A stretch of DNA of 64,000 nucleotides from Laburnicola sp. R22_1 (lineage: Eukaryota > Ascomycota > Dothideomycetes > Pleosporales > Didymosphaeriaceae): positions 248,001 to 312,000 of the forward strand of contig JACONQ010000016.1 in NCBI GenBank assembly GCA_014281115.1. Direction: 5' to 3'. The notes beneath the pieces are model-generated. The model was not told the origin of the DNA. It saw only the letters and a list, made by a program, of their open reading frames with translations, and made no database searches. How positions within the stretch are numbered: the stretch's first letter is position 1; every line of letters starts with the position of its first letter. This document shows, in pieces, positions 23,301 to 34,224 of this stretch. The translations under genes and the position numbers were made by a program.

Positions 23301-25225
23301 TGCCTCGCCCTGGAGGAATACAGCCTGTTGAGAGAGCCCTCCTACGTGAAGAGGAAGGAAAGCTGGTTGATCCCCAGTTGCCCCTCTCTCACGACCTGGA
23401 CAGACTCCGATCTCCACTCAGTTCCTTACCCAGTGAAGCGAAAGCCACTACACTATGGACCGCAGCCTTCATGGCCAGTACCAAAGCAGGTCACGTTCGT
23501 GAAGTAGAGGGGAAGAAACTGGATAACGCAAGCATTGAACGCATGATAATAAAGGGCTATCAGCCTTATTACAGCGAACTGTCACTAGCACCTCCTCCGA
23601 ACGGGCTCAAGCCTACGCACCCACTCTACATGCTCTTTAAGAAAGCCGAGGAAGAACACCTCGATAGCCACAAACAAACGAAGTCATGGACTGAGGTGCC
23701 CACTATTCAGGCAAGACGAGAAGGAATCCAGATACTGGATTCAATGTGGGTATACACCTACAAGCTCGATCAGCACCACCACTTCCAGAAGTGTAAGGCA
23801 AGGCTAGTTGTCCGAGGCGATCAACAGAACAATGTTACCGCCCAAGAGACCTATGCCGCCACACTCGCAGGAAGATCGTTTAGGATGCTGATGGCTATTG
23901 CTGCTCGGTTTAACCTAGAGCTAAAGTAGTACGACGTGACCAACGCTTTCGTACATGCATTGATTGATCGTGTTATCTACATGCGAATGCCACGCGGGTA
24001 TGCACGTCCAGGCACGATACTTCAGCTTCAAAAGGCGCTGTATGGCCTGCGGATCTCACCCTTACTATGGCAAAGGGACTTCACCACCTACCTCACAGAG
24101 CTTGGTTTCTCTGTAGTTCCACACGAACCATGTTGCATGGTACGAAAAGGGGTGTTTATCTTCTTCTACGTTGATGATATCATTCTTGCGTATCACCCAC
24201 GAAACCGTACACTAGCAGACCAGGTCGTGAAGGATCTCCAGAAGAAATACAGCCTAACAGGAGGAGGGGATTTGAGATGGTTCCTTGGAATAGAGGTGAT
24301 GAGAGACCGAACCTAGCAGAAGATATAGCTATCGCAAGCCGCGTATATCGACAAAATCGTCCAACTCGCAACTGATCATGACCTTCGCCACGATACCCCG
24401 ATGGCTCGAATAGAGCTTACTGGCCGCACAGACCTCGCAACACATGGAGAGATCAACCTGTACCAACGCAAAATTGGCTCCCTACTCTTTGTAGCGGTGA
24501 ATACACGCCCTGACGTTGCATTCGCTGTCTCGCGACTCGCCCGCTTCCTTACCAATCCAAGCCCAACACATTAACAAGCGACTGACCGCGTCCTCTTGTA
24601 CCTACACTCTACACGAACATACGCCCTAGAGTTTAGAGGAGACGATAGTCTTATTGTAGCTAGCGACGCATCGTTTGCAGACAACACAATGGATAGGAAG
24701 AGTTCCCAAGGGTACGCAATTAAACTATTTGGCGGCCTTATCGCCTGGCGAGCCAATAAGCAGGACACGGTTACCACTTCGACAACTGAGGCAGAGCTCC
24801 TAGCACTATCCCAAGTAGCTAAGGAAGCTATGTTTACACGGATGCTGCTTAACGAACTTCAAGTAACACTGGAAGACCTAGTGATTACTATTCAGTGCGA
24901 CAACAAGCAGACGGTTCGGCTGATCAACGAGGAGATCTCTCAGCTGACGACCAAGCTCCGACATGTGGATATCCACAATCACTGGCTACGACAGGAGGCA
25001 AAGAGGAAGTCAATTAGAGTGACATATGTCCCCTCGAGCGATATAATCGCCGATGGATTCACTAAGACCCTTCCTGTTGGGACCTGGCCCCAGTTCCTAA
25101 GCCAAGTAGGACTGGCAAACGTGAAGGACCGCATGATCGTAGAGCAAGGAGAGATAGATGCGATAACACGAAAGATTGAAGCTTTAGGGAGAACGGTAGA
25201 TGCTGAGACATCCCGGATCACCTAA
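20306..25225 (+). pseudogene. gag-pol polyprotein of Copia C with in-frame stops
   Basis: A single frame runs from ATG 20306 to TAA 25223-25225, about 1,640 codons, the size expected for a Copia polyprotein. It is interrupted by stops at 20774, 21428, 21527, 23927, 24314, 24326 and 24572, each one transition away from CAA, CAG, CGA or TGG. Order: gag with a C-X2-C...H zinc knuckle region (about 21290-21330), protease (FILDSGTTCHVANN, about 21622), GAG-pre-integrase (HKRLGHPGPQALEH...CDACGRSKSKRQ), integrase (IALDFHDYE; VIETDNE; NGGAERSGG), a Pro/Ser linker, RT (CKARLVVRGDQQ; FFYVDDIILAY near 24160-24190) and RNase H (VASDASFADN; TTEAELLALS; QCDNKQTV). All catalytic residues sought are present. 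Confidence 0.92.
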
Positions 25226-25260
25226 GAATGAATGGTGAACAGCTCAAGGCGAGGTCGCCG

Positions 25261-25273
25261 AGCTGAGGGGGTG
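25261..25273 (+). other. Polypurine tract of Copia C
   Basis: AGCTGAGGGGGTG abuts the 3' LTR. The same motif shape occurs before the 3' LTRs of A1 (53251-53263) and D (61611-61621). Confidence 0.7.
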
Positions 25274-25500
25274 TGTCAGATTGGATAGGTGATCCGAACA
25301 ACTATCGTGGGTGGCAGGAGAGAGATGAAACAGCCCCTACCCAAATAGGGATAGTATGGAGGATTAGCCAAGAACCAAAACAGCGCACAAGCAAACCTCG
25401 AGAGAGGAGACACACAATCAACAGAATGAGCCGATCTCAACACTTATTAAAATTAAACCACCTTTCATCTTATTTATTAAGAATACCCTTATATCTGACA
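25274..25500 (+). repeat. 3' LTR of Copia C
   Basis: 227 bp matching 19972-20198 except for four transitions. Followed by TSD CTTAC. Confidence 0.95.
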
Positions 25501-25505
25501 CTTAC

Positions 25506-26412
25506 CCTTCGCTCCTAGATACCAGCAGTCCTTAAATTAATAATTAAGACCACATACACACTTAGGCTTCTTATCTTAAGTCTTTTCTTTCTTCTCTATT
25601 GCCTATAGCTCGTTAGTGCTAATGCCTAGTGTGGCAAAGGTGCCGAGCGATAACACTACTAGTCTCGTCGAACGCCAGTATATAGTAAATTAAGCGATAA
25701 GGTTATGTATGCTCTTAATAGCCTGTCCCTAGATCTGTGCTTTAAATAAATTAGCTTGCTAAGTAGTTGCATATGTGTTGTTAAGTCCTTTAACTGCGAG
25801 TAGAAAATCGCGCTGTGCTCGCGGCAATGTCACGTTAGGTAGGTTTGCTGCCTCGCACAGACGTACAACATATAGCCACTCATATAGCTAGGTATTAATA
25901 TTGTTGCGGGGTCGGCTCTGCAATTGCCAATACTTTGCTAGAAGCTGCAGCTCCCTCTTAGCTATTAATGGGCAGAGGTGCTTCTTAAGCCTCTTTAATC
26001 GAGCGTACGCTGTATCGTCGCTCTGGATCAGATGTATATAGCGACGGCTAATCGTTCTGCTAATCTCCTGGGTAAAGTTGTCCAACGCTTTCCTCTTAAT
26101 TGTATATCTAGCCAAGGCTTGATTATAGCCTCTCTCCGCCTGCTAGTATCGCTAGAACTCCTTAGTTGTTATGTCTTTCAGCACAACGCTAGTATCCTAC
26201 TCTGTCCCCTTATAGTAGTGCTCTAGTATCACGGGCACTAGCTCCTTAAGCTGTTTAAGTGCCGCCTCGTCAAAATCCGGGTTAACCATAGGCTAGAGGT
26301 AATTTCGATTCGCGCTATCCTTACGTAGGAAGATCTATTCTTCCTAGTCTGCTAGCTTCTTAAGTATAACTGTTGTCCTTATAACTAGTCTATCTAGCTT
26401 AGTCGTAGGCAT
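25506..26412 (-). pseudogene. A2 fragment: gag
   Basis: Minus-strand gag of A2, starting at the ATG at 26412 (MPTTKLD-type start, as in A1 at 48512). The stretch 25888-26115 reads ARYTIKRKALDNFTQEISRT, the counterpart of A1 at 48816-49030. Stops are frequent (Trp/Gln codons turned into TAG). The 3' half of gag and the protease lie across element C. Confidence 0.85.
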
Positions 26413-26617
26413 CTTGCTCTATTAGCTCCTAGAGGGGCTCTTTGGTACGAAACGCGTGCTCGAGGCTTAGTAAGGTAGCTTGGTGACGTAGCTCTGTTGA
26501 CAGCTTGTCAACAGCTCCTCAGCAGCTCGTCAGTACGTGCAGTAGCAACAGCGATTAAAGTTGATAGCCAGGTGCTTAGCAGCTGTAGTGGTCAAAGTCA
26601 ACAGCTAGGCTTATAAC

Positions 26618-26798
26618 TATGGGCGGGCAGGCATATAAGGACAACAAGCTGTATTGCTATTTGCAGAAAAGAGAGTAGAGTAAGGAGTCTACTAAGAAAG
26701 AAAGGAGAGGGCGAGAGCTTTATCTTGAGGGTAGTGGTCTGTGCACCTGAATAGAACCTTCTACACACACCACCTCTGACGTAAGTCACGTGGCTACA
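26618..26798 (-). repeat. 5' LTR of Copia A2, with adjacent RIP-altered PBS
   Basis: 181 bp, reverse complement of the A-type LTR, followed by AATAA (26799-26803). Immediately inside, 26603-26617 reads GCTAGGCTTATAACT, the reverse complement of the initiator-Met PBS GTTATGAGCCCGGC with G-to-A changes. The terminal CA has become TA. Confidence 0.88.
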
Positions 26799-27429
26799 AA
26801 TAACGATGCGGTTCCTTATGGCGTTTCAACATTTGGGTCGTTTGTGGAAGATTGTGCCTTTAGGCTCTTCCTATCGTCTCTGCGGTCGTGGGTTCTTCTA
26901 GTTATCTCTCTTGCACTTTCATCGTTCGTAGAATACTCAAAGTCACAAAAACACCTAGAAAATGAAAACTGTACACAAACTTGTAGGCTTGGCATGTGTG
27001 CGTGGTGACAACATTAGTGACTGAATCGTATTGAACATAATAGACTGATGCGACAAAGATTCGAGATGATACATATGCCACAGCGTCGTGATGGGATGGA
27101 TAGCAGGAGATGAGGTTGGCAATCGCACAAGGCTTAATGGCACTGGACGCTAGCACCTGATGTGGTCTAGCTCGACGCGTGATGCGTCGACTCTTCTCCC
27201 CCCCCCCTCCCCCCACTGCATTTCAACAACACACACATGCTATGTGCATGTATGTATGGATCACGGGGGAATATACGATTGGCTTACAACATTCCAGCAT
27301 GTACTTTATCATTGCAAGATAGCCATCAATATAGTCCGACCATCTACTTAGCTTCGTCCGAACGTACTACTCGCAGAAGATATGCCCATCCCCGGCATCG
27401 ATTGCTTGCCAGCCAATATTAAGCAGTGA
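26799..27429. other. Host spacer right of nest 1
   Basis: Begins with the second AATAA target copy. It holds a run of 12 C with further C clusters (27199-27220) but no supported gene. It probably contains the 3' UTR of the minus-strand gene ending at 27430. Confidence 0.5.
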
Positions 27430-28018
27430 TTACACCCGCGGAACGAGAAATGATACCCCCACGGAAGTATAGTCTTCCTCTTCATTGACCGACACCAAGT
27501 TTACCCAACCGAGCCCAGAAATGTCGATAACATGTGGTTTCGGCCCGCTGAGAACGCTTTCGACGTGCCTCTGTGAAACTGCTACGCAGGCGACGTGGCG
27601 CGAGCCAAAAGGTTCCCGCTCTTTGTCCACGGTGTTGGTTTCGAGCCACCGAGTAAAGTGTCTTGGCTTGCGTGTGAGTCTTATTAAACGGAAAGGCTTC
27701 TTTCGCAACTTACTTTCGCACCTCATCGGAGGCGATACCGTCCAGTTCCGGACCTTGCTGTACACTCCAGTCGATTCGAGAGAAGAGGTCACCCGTGCCA
27801 TCACTCTCCATATTTAAGCGCGTGCGTGTGCTACCAAACACGCAGACGAGATATCAGTGGATGCGCATTCTTGATTCGGGCGCATAAACTTACTTCAGGT
27901 GGTCCATGAAGCGTGTCCACCGCACATCATCCTTGTATGTGAGACGATAGACCACGAAACCTAATTTCATGTGCGGATGGCGTGAACACATATCTCGCAG
28001 GTAGTTGTAAGCAGGCAT
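27430..28018 (-). CDS. Three-exon host gene, about 157 aa, fungal hypothetical protein
   Basis: This gene appears only after splicing. Exon 1 is 28018-27894, starting at ATG 28018 (an internal ATG at 27970 is possible). Intron 1 is 27893-27831 (63 bp), with donor GTAAGT, branch-like CTGAT and acceptor GGTAG. Exon 2 is 27830-27714. Intron 2 is 27713-27662 (52 bp), with donor GTAAGT and acceptor CAAG. Exon 3 is 27661-27430, stop TAA. Phases fit throughout. Exon 1 encodes LGFVVYRLTYKDDVRWTRFM and exon 2 continues with RIDWSVQQGPELDG and DEVRK. This G-F-V-x-Y-R-x-T-Y...D-D...W layout recalls a widespread family of uncharacterised Pezizomycotina proteins. Exon 3 ends in YTSVGVSFLVPRV. No signal peptide or enzyme motif is seen. 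It looks undamaged although it lies between decayed genes and nest 1. Confidence 0.75.
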
Positions 28019-28091
28019 CTTTCTCTGTGACGGGCTTGTTTTCTTTTTTTGAGTGGCTTTGTGTGAGGAGCGATTTGTTGCGATAAAGTAC

Positions 28092-29642
28092 TAAAATAAA
28101 CGTAGTGGACGTCTGGAGCAAAGGAGCAGTTTGGTAAAAACATGGCAAAACGTAGTTGAAGAAAATCAGCCGACACTCCTGACCGGGGGCCAATTGAATA
28201 ATGCGGTACGAAAGAAGAAATTTCGGTGTTTGACCATTACTACGCCGCCGGGAAACGGAATCGGCACCACCGTATTCCCGGTACCGCACGGGAAGCGATC
28301 TTGGCGTCTGGAAACGAAGTCGAACAGTCAACCTGAATTGCCCAGCGGGACATTGACCCTTACAGCATGGGCGTATCTGGAGAGTGGGAAACTATACCAA
28401 GCTACGCGGAGGAGAAACCCTAAACACGTGTTTAAATTTAAATTGAATTGACTGGGAAGTAGCTCGGTCACAGACACTGGAAGAGTCCCGTCAGGCACAA
28501 CCTTATATGCCACTGAGCATATGATTGAAGCACGTATATATGGAAACTTGCGGAAAGCTCGCTAACATCTCCATGTGGGCAGCTTCAAAGCGTCACCATG
28601 TTCATGAAGTATGCTGTTGAGCAAGATCCGACTCTCGAATCGTTCTTCACAGATCACTGGAATGAGCGAGTCACGGACATGAAGAACATTCGAAATCGAA
28701 AAAACCAGCCGGGTTATAAGTTAGGGAGAAGCCCACCACGAGACTCGCTCAATGGCCTAGTGTTCGAGGCATTGGGGTCCACCGCTAATCCAACTGACTT
28801 CGTCCTGTGCCAGAAAGAGATCAACAGCTTCAAAGAACGCTTGTGGTCAGAGAGCAACCCAATGGATCCGAAAGACTACGAAGTTGCTGCCAACGAGGCC
28901 ATGGACGGAGCTATACCTCCTAGTGTTTATCTCAGCGCTCTTCGTACAGTAAGTTACATGCATTCAGTATAGTTGTACTTTGCTTAATGCCCACACAGAC
29001 TATTGTGGTTTTCGAGTATATGAACTCGCCAACAGTGATCCAGAATATGAGAAGCATCAATACCAACGTCAAGACCGAGCTTAGCAACGGCGGTGCGTTA
29101 CTGGTCAGCCAAGCATAGATCTGATACCGCTGTGGGACTCTTTCATGGCACGAAAGCTTACCAGGACCGAGAACTGGGGGAAAGAATGGCTCAACGAGCG
29201 CATCAAGCGGACACGCAAAATCCTGATGCTCACGATTGAGAAATACAAGAAACTAAACCAGCACCTCAAAGAATTGGAATCCAGACCGAACGCCGAACAA
29301 TACCGGAAGAGACAGAAAGATAAGCAAATCAGACTCGAGAGGCGAATCCTGAACGCTCAACGTTTCGTAACAGGTCACAAGAGAGTGCTCAAAGACTTGC
29401 TAGAGGAACGAAAAAATGCAAAGAAACCAACCAAGAACGACAGGGAAGCGCTTAAGGAAAAAATCAAGACTGTTAGAGCAAATTTAGCCAAGTCTGAGAA
29501 GAAGTTCGGACGCATCCAGCGGAGTATGCACGAATTGTATGCGCATTCTGTGCAGGGCATCCTCGCCAACTTGAATAAGGACTGGCTGCAAACCAAGGCT
29601 CTAGCGAAAGAGGTCAGAACTCTACGAATGCCACGCCCATGA
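28092..29642 (+). pseudogene. Decayed host gene, similar to a C-terminal region of some fungal chitinase-type proteins (tentative)
   Basis: Protein-like sequence runs through several frames. In the first frame (to 28449) there is ITTPPGNGIGTTVFPVPHG and TLTAWAYLESGKLYQA, then a TGA at 28449-28451. The same frame resumes with RVPSGTTLYATEHMIEARIY up to a TAA near 28563. A shift near 28595 leads into 28598-28948 (PGYKLGRSPPRDSLNGLVFE; VLCQKEINSFKERLWSESNP), then a canonical 50-bp intron (28949-28998, GTAAGT...ACAG) and an exon reading TIVVFEYMNSPTVIQNM. Another shift (about 29085-29118) or a tiny intron leads to PLWDSFMARKL and a Lys/Arg/Glu-rich coiled coil to 29642. From memory this recalls the non-catalytic C-terminal part of certain GH18 chitinase-like fungal proteins; no GH18 domain is present here. 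Alternatively it is two short genes. Confidence 0.5.
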
Positions 29643-30069
29643 GCTGACAACATCCCTGTTCCTCGGCCACTACAGTCTTTTCCTCAATTTTCATTATCTT
29701 ACAGGGTCATTTTTCTGTCTAGTCATTAGTTTGTTTGCTTTCATTTGGTCACCAGCGCTTTTTTGAATCCCCACTGTCCTTTCCGTTATATAGATCTACT
29801 GTAACTGTACTATCCATCAGTTCGTGTTATGAACAGTTCGCCTCTATACCGCTATGCTAACCAACTTAAGAGATATGAACTTACAGGTATTCCGCGTCGT
29901 AAATGGAGGTTAAGATGTCTTTATTTACGTGTATAGTCTTTTGATAATCGTGCTTGTCCAAAACTCACATGTAAAAAGCCACGGGAGATGGTATTTACAA
30001 ATTCGGTGAATTAAGCATACCTTAATGTCTCTAGCGTAATTTATTCAAGTCCTGCAATTTTGACTGATG
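29643..30069. other. Convergent intergenic region, no gene seen
   Basis: 427 bp, moderately AT-rich, between the 3' ends of two convergent decayed genes. No frame or splice structure supports a gene. Confidence 0.5.
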
Positions 30070-31589
30070 CTATATAACCCGAATGAAGACGCGGTCATAT
30101 CGCGTCAGCGGAAATTGCCCATCATCGGTCGCTTGCAAGATAATTGATATGGTCTGGCCAGTCTTCGCGTCTTTTAGTATCCACACAGTAGCACAATTGT
30201 TCTTCTCAGCGGTAATGGTAACCTCGCCTAAGTAGGTTCCCTCTTCAAGGTACTACCACCAAGATGTAGTGACTTGGCCTCCGTCAGGATCACTGGCACG
30301 AGCAGACAACTTCACGCTCGACCCTGGGCGCGCTTTAACCTCGCCACTACCGAATATCTCAACAGTTGGCGGGTGATTAGCCTCACTATATTCCGGCGTA
30401 AGCGTCCATTGCATCCGCGCTGCAAAATCGTTCGAAGCAGCAGAAATCCAGCGATCCGTCGTGTAATTTTCGACTTCCGACCCGTTTTCCGCCTTCTCCG
30501 AAGTCACCAGCTGCCAAAGATCTGGTGACGAAGAATTTTGCATTGAGCGGCCGCCCCATCCTCCGAGAGCTGGGTTGCTGGGGTCCTGGAGCCCGGTAGG
30601 AAGCAAAGGATTGAAGGCTACGTTGTCGCCTTCGGAGAGAAAGTCGTAGGGTCCCATCGGCTTGCACCATGTACTTGGTGCCGAAGCCTGTTCGTAATTG
30701 CCAAAGACGTCGAGTGGGTCGCCCGGTGTATGCTGGCCATCTAACCAGGAGCGATATAATCTTCCTAATGGGCCTATCTGGATGTTTGCTTTGATCCATT
30801 CGCCGGGGAAGTATACGTGGTTGTCAGGTAGACGGCGAACATTGCCCTGGCCTTTGTTGCAGTTGAAACCCCAGGTATCGTAAGCCGCGGATAGTTCCTC
30901 GACGCGGATCTTGGGCCACTTCGGTGCGATGTAGTCGGCATAAACTTGGTCCTGAAATCCACTCGCGAGAATGACGGCTTTGCAAGACACCGCGGCTTGT
31001 ATTTGCGGCCATTGCTTTGACTGGGAGTGCTGGTCTTCGATGGACTTGAGAGCGCGCGCGACGGTGTTGATGCCGCCCCACGCCAGCAAATACGTGGATC
31101 TTTGTTGAGCAACAGTGACCGAATGAGATTTGATCCATCTGTGTCACCCTCCATCTCCCCTTCAAAAACGATGTTGCCAATTTTGACCTTGGACAGCAGA
31201 TGCTCGGGTGTCGGGTAGTCCGGATCATGTTGTCGCAAATTCGGATACACCTGCGCATACGCCTTCAAGACGATACCCTCAAGTGTTCGGGTACCGGTCC
31301 AGCGCCACGACGTCTGATAAGTGTTGCACTCGCGGTCCGGCAGGAAGAATTTTGTGCCGTTGCCATCGCCGGCCCAGTGGAATTTGCTGGATGTGTAAAT
31401 GATACCCTGGGTGTCAAGCTCGTTTGTATATAGTATGTACCGGACAAACGAGGCAACATCGTCTGATTCGACGTCGGTAGTTATGACGGTGCGCAGCTTG
31501 GCTGGTTTATCCCCGGGGTATGCCAGAACGCTGGGAAGAGTGGATGCTAGTAGTCTTATTCCCAGCAGACGTTACGTGGACACGTACAT
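30070..31589 (-). pseudogene. DUF1593 (nucleoside hydrolase-like) secreted protein gene, three lesions
   Basis: Read right to left, the ATG at 31589 starts a signal-peptide-like N terminus (GIRLLASTLPSVLA) followed by KLRTVITTDVESDD, the Asp-rich entry motif of DUF1593 proteins, which resemble inosine-uridine hydrolases. Then come EGEMEGDTDGSNLI, AWGGINTVARALKS, PGDPLDVFGNYE, FLSEGDNVAF, GGWGGRSMQ, and a C-terminal Ig-like DUF1593 partner domain (NHPPTVEIFG; SVKLSARASDPDGG). Three breaks are seen: TAA at 31574-31572 inside the signal peptide, a one-base frameshift at about 31091-31096 (between DPR and LLAWGG), and TAG at 30255-30253 after SWW, beyond which about 60 more residues continue to a TAG at 30072-30070. 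Both stops can be C-to-T changes. Domain names are from memory of motifs. Confidence 0.82.
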
Positions 31590-31954
31590 CTTGAGCGGTA
31601 GTAACTGGCTTCAAGGATTGACAGCTCTCCGTGAACCTGGTAGCACACTGTGGAGTTGTTATTGATGCCGGTAGTGGAGCTCTTTGTAGCCTGTTAGCAA
31701 GACCTTACGCGGTGGATGCCTGTCCATATTTGGGCGGCATCGCGGTAGGACAGCGACCCCGGGTGTACCAAGAGACCAACTGTGGGGACCCGGCAAGGGA
31801 TATCGATGTAATAAGATGTGGAGTGGGGTTGTCGCCGAGCTGGTTCCCAACTGTCGTACTTTTCGATTCGCCTAGTCTTGAAAAAAACGGTTTAGATGAC
31901 ATAGAGCCTGTATATGTCCCAATTTCGTAACTCACGGCACTTCTTCGGTGGCGG
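31590..31954. other. Host spacer between DUF1593 pseudogene and nest 2
   Basis: 365 bp with overlapping small open frames on both strands, none with recognisable features. It likely holds the promoter of the DUF1593 gene. It ends at the TA target dinucleotide (31955-31956) of the outer pogo element. Confidence 0.45.
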
Positions 31955-31956
31955 TA

Positions 31957-32005
31957 CCATGGGTGCGGGGTCAATGCGCGCCGAGCCTCAATGCGCGCTC
32001 AACAC
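31957..32005 (+). repeat. Left TIR of outer pogo element
   Basis: 49 bp, exact inverted match to 36168-36216, with an internal TCAATGCGCG direct repeat. Confidence 0.92.
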
Positions 32006-32133
32006 CAAACCAGCTCAGCTAAACTTGAAGCTGCAGAGCTCCCTACAATTGCTATTATTATAAGAATTTCTAGTGATAAGGTCTATAAATCTTAATAATT
32101 AATTATAGCTATAAAAATCTACTCGGAGTTCTA

Positions 32134-32175
32134 CCGTGGGTCACCACCTCGTGCACGGCCCCACCTCGTGCACGG
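32134..32175 (+). repeat. Left TIR of inner pogo element
   Basis: CCGTGGGTCACCACCT... 42 bp with a tandem 16-bp-spaced repeat, inverted at 34225-34266. Confidence 0.9.
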
Positions 32176-32231
32176 CCAACACCAAATCTCCCGCACTTTC
32201 AGAATCGCTTTACACCACCAATATACACCCA

Positions 32232-34105
32232 ATGGAGGCTGCCCTAGAGTCGTTCAAATCGCTGAAGCTTGGAGAGAAGCCTAATTATACTCAGACTGCG
32301 AAAAAGTACGGTGTTGATCGAACGTTGCTGTCGAAGCGTCACCGCGGGGTTATCGGCAGCTATGCGGAGAAAGTCGATAATATGCGCCTTCTCAACTCTA
32401 CACAGGAAACTGAGCTCGTACAATATATTGATAAGCTCTGTGTACGAGGGCTACCACCTACAAGGGAGATGATACGGAATTTCGCAGCAGAAATAGCAGG
32501 AAAAGAGCCAGGAAAAAACTGGGTTGATCGCTTTATTGCGCGGCATCACATTGAGCTTGTATCTCGATGGGTATCCAGCATCGATTCCACACGCCACAGA
32601 GCTGACTCTGCCTTTAAATACGCCCTATATTTTAAGCTCCTAGACCAGAAGATAACTCAGTATGATATCGAGGCTCGCAATATCTACAATATGGATAAGA
32701 AGGGCTCCTTGATTGGGGTGCTGTCAAAAATGAAGCGCGTGTTCTCCCGCCATCGATATGATCACGGAGGCGTGAAACAAGCACTCCAGGACGGCAATAG
32801 GGAGTAGACAACTACAATAGCCTGTATTTGCGCCGACAGCAGCTATCTCACGCCTGCGCTGATTTATTAGGCTGTTTCTGGCAAGATACAAGACTTATAG
32901 CTTCAGGATTTCGACCCTACAGAGCACAAAACCTTCTTCGCCTTATCGCCCAGTGGATGGACCAACAACAAGCTAGGGCTCTCATGGCTTAAACAGGTGT
33001 TTAATCGCGAAACAAAAGCAAAGGCAAGACGATCATATTATTTACTCATCCTTAACAGCTATGGCTCACATATATCAATGGAGTTTATTAAGTTTTGCGA
33101 CGACAATCGGATTCTTCTGGCCATCTATCCTCCCCACGCTACCCACACCTTGCAGCCGCTTAACGTCTGCCTTTTCAAGCCTCTATTAACTGCCTACTCA
33201 AACAAGCTCTCCAAGTTCATGTATAGCTGTCAGGGCATCTCCGCAATTACAAAAAGAGACTTCTTCCGCTTGTTCTATAAGGCCTGGCATACAACGTTTA
33301 AGGAAAAGACGATCTTAACAGCTTTTTAAGTCACAGGGCTTTCGCCGTTAGACTCAGAGGCTATACTTAAGAAGTTTAAAATAGAGGAGACTGAGAGGCC
33401 CTCATTAAGCGATAGTACTACTTCCGTACTCAGCGCTTTAGATTGGAGAAAGATTGAGCGATTACTGCGCCAGGTAGTGGAGGATATCTACGATTGACGC
33501 TCCCAACAGCTAAGCCAGACGATTCACGTAATGGCTGTACAAAAACAGCTCCTCCAGCATGAAAACGAGCGACTCAGAGGGGCCTTTGTCAATAAGAAGA
33601 AGCGCCGTCAACGTGGCAGGCCTCTATTACTTAAGGCACCGCAGGAGTATAATAGTGGAGCTATATTCTGGTCGCCATCCAAAGTCAAGGACGCCCGCGA
33701 TCGCCAAGCACAAAAGGATGCCAACAAGCAGCTACTACAACAACAGAAGTCCAAGGAGATCAAGCGTAGGGAGTAGCAGAAGCAGGAGAAGGCTACCATG
33801 CTTGAAGAGAGGCAGCGCATGAGAGAGGTGGCCAAAGAAATACGCCTTTAAGAACAGCGCGAGAAGGCCGTGCAGCGCGAAGAAGCTAGGATCGCGCGCG
33901 AAGCCAAAAGCAACTCCAACAAGATATACAATTCTCCAAAAAGGGTAATAGACGCCGTCAAAAGGCCTTTGCACCACCTCCTCAAGTCGCTGAGGAGACA
34001 GAGGATGTTGGTGTGGATATATCATCTGTAGTTGATGTGGTGCCTACACCCGGCCCTGCCACGCGTACCCGCAAAGTACGCCTCCCACAGAGGTATCGCA
34101 CGTAG
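32232..34105 (+). pseudogene. Pogo-like transposase of the inner element, decayed
   Basis: Starts at ATG 32232 (MEAALESFKSLKLGEKPNYT). N-terminal helix-turn-helix/CENP-B-type DNA-binding parts (KYGVDRTLLSKRHRG; LPPTREMIRNFA; KNWVDRFIARH) are followed by the DDE catalytic core. The core shows NMDKKG at the first Asp, LILNSYGSH where LILDSYGSH is expected, and HTLQPLNV where Asp is usual, so two of three catalytic aspartates read Asn. The C terminus is Lys/Gln/Arg-rich coiled coil. Stops at 32805-32807, 33327-33329, 33495-33497, 33774-33776 and about 33849 lie in one frame, and a frameshift near 33905 moves the last part to a frame ending at TAG 34103-34105. G-to-A and C-to-T changes account for the losses seen. 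Confidence 0.85.
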
Positions 34106-34224
34106 TTTATCGTTACCAATCAATCAAATAGGTCCTTAAAAGCCCTCCACTAAAAAATCTCGCGATAATACAATATATATGCGACTCTACAGCTGCAAAA
34201 GTTGTGGGTGTGGGCATCTGGAAA

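Larger units (their letters stand above)
19972..25500 (+). mobile_element. Copia LTR retrotransposon C, nearly intact
   Basis: 5,529 bp, TSD CTTAC at 19967-19971 and 25501-25505. The two 227-bp LTRs differ at four sites that I could see, all transitions. One continuous gag-pol frame is interrupted only by in-frame stops, with no frameshift. It inserted into the integrase/protease part of A2. It is the second youngest-looking element here after B. It is related to element D (56492-61856): same PBS, same purine tract style and alignable polyprotein. Confidence 0.95.
3974..26798 (-). mobile_element. Nest 1: old Copia element A2 interrupted by three later insertions
   Basis: A Ty1/Copia LTR retrotransposon in minus orientation. 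Its LTRs lie at 3974-4154 (3' LTR) and 26618-26798 (5' LTR), and the 5-bp TSD AATAA sits at 3969-3973 and 26799-26803. Its body survives as 4155-4228, 10283-11177, 17073-19971 and 25501-26617, the gaps being elements B, LINE and C. Removing each insertion plus one TSD copy leaves 5,322 bp, close to the 5,349 bp of its relative A1 at 48107-53455, and the pieces match A1 in order: RNase H, RT, integrase, gag. It carries many stops and G-to-A changes (on this strand), so it is dead. It is the oldest component of this nest. Confidence 0.93.

Noticed and set aside
27199..27220. Poly-C tract as a regulatory site
   Set aside because: Simple low-complexity tract without a recognisable function or conserved neighbour.
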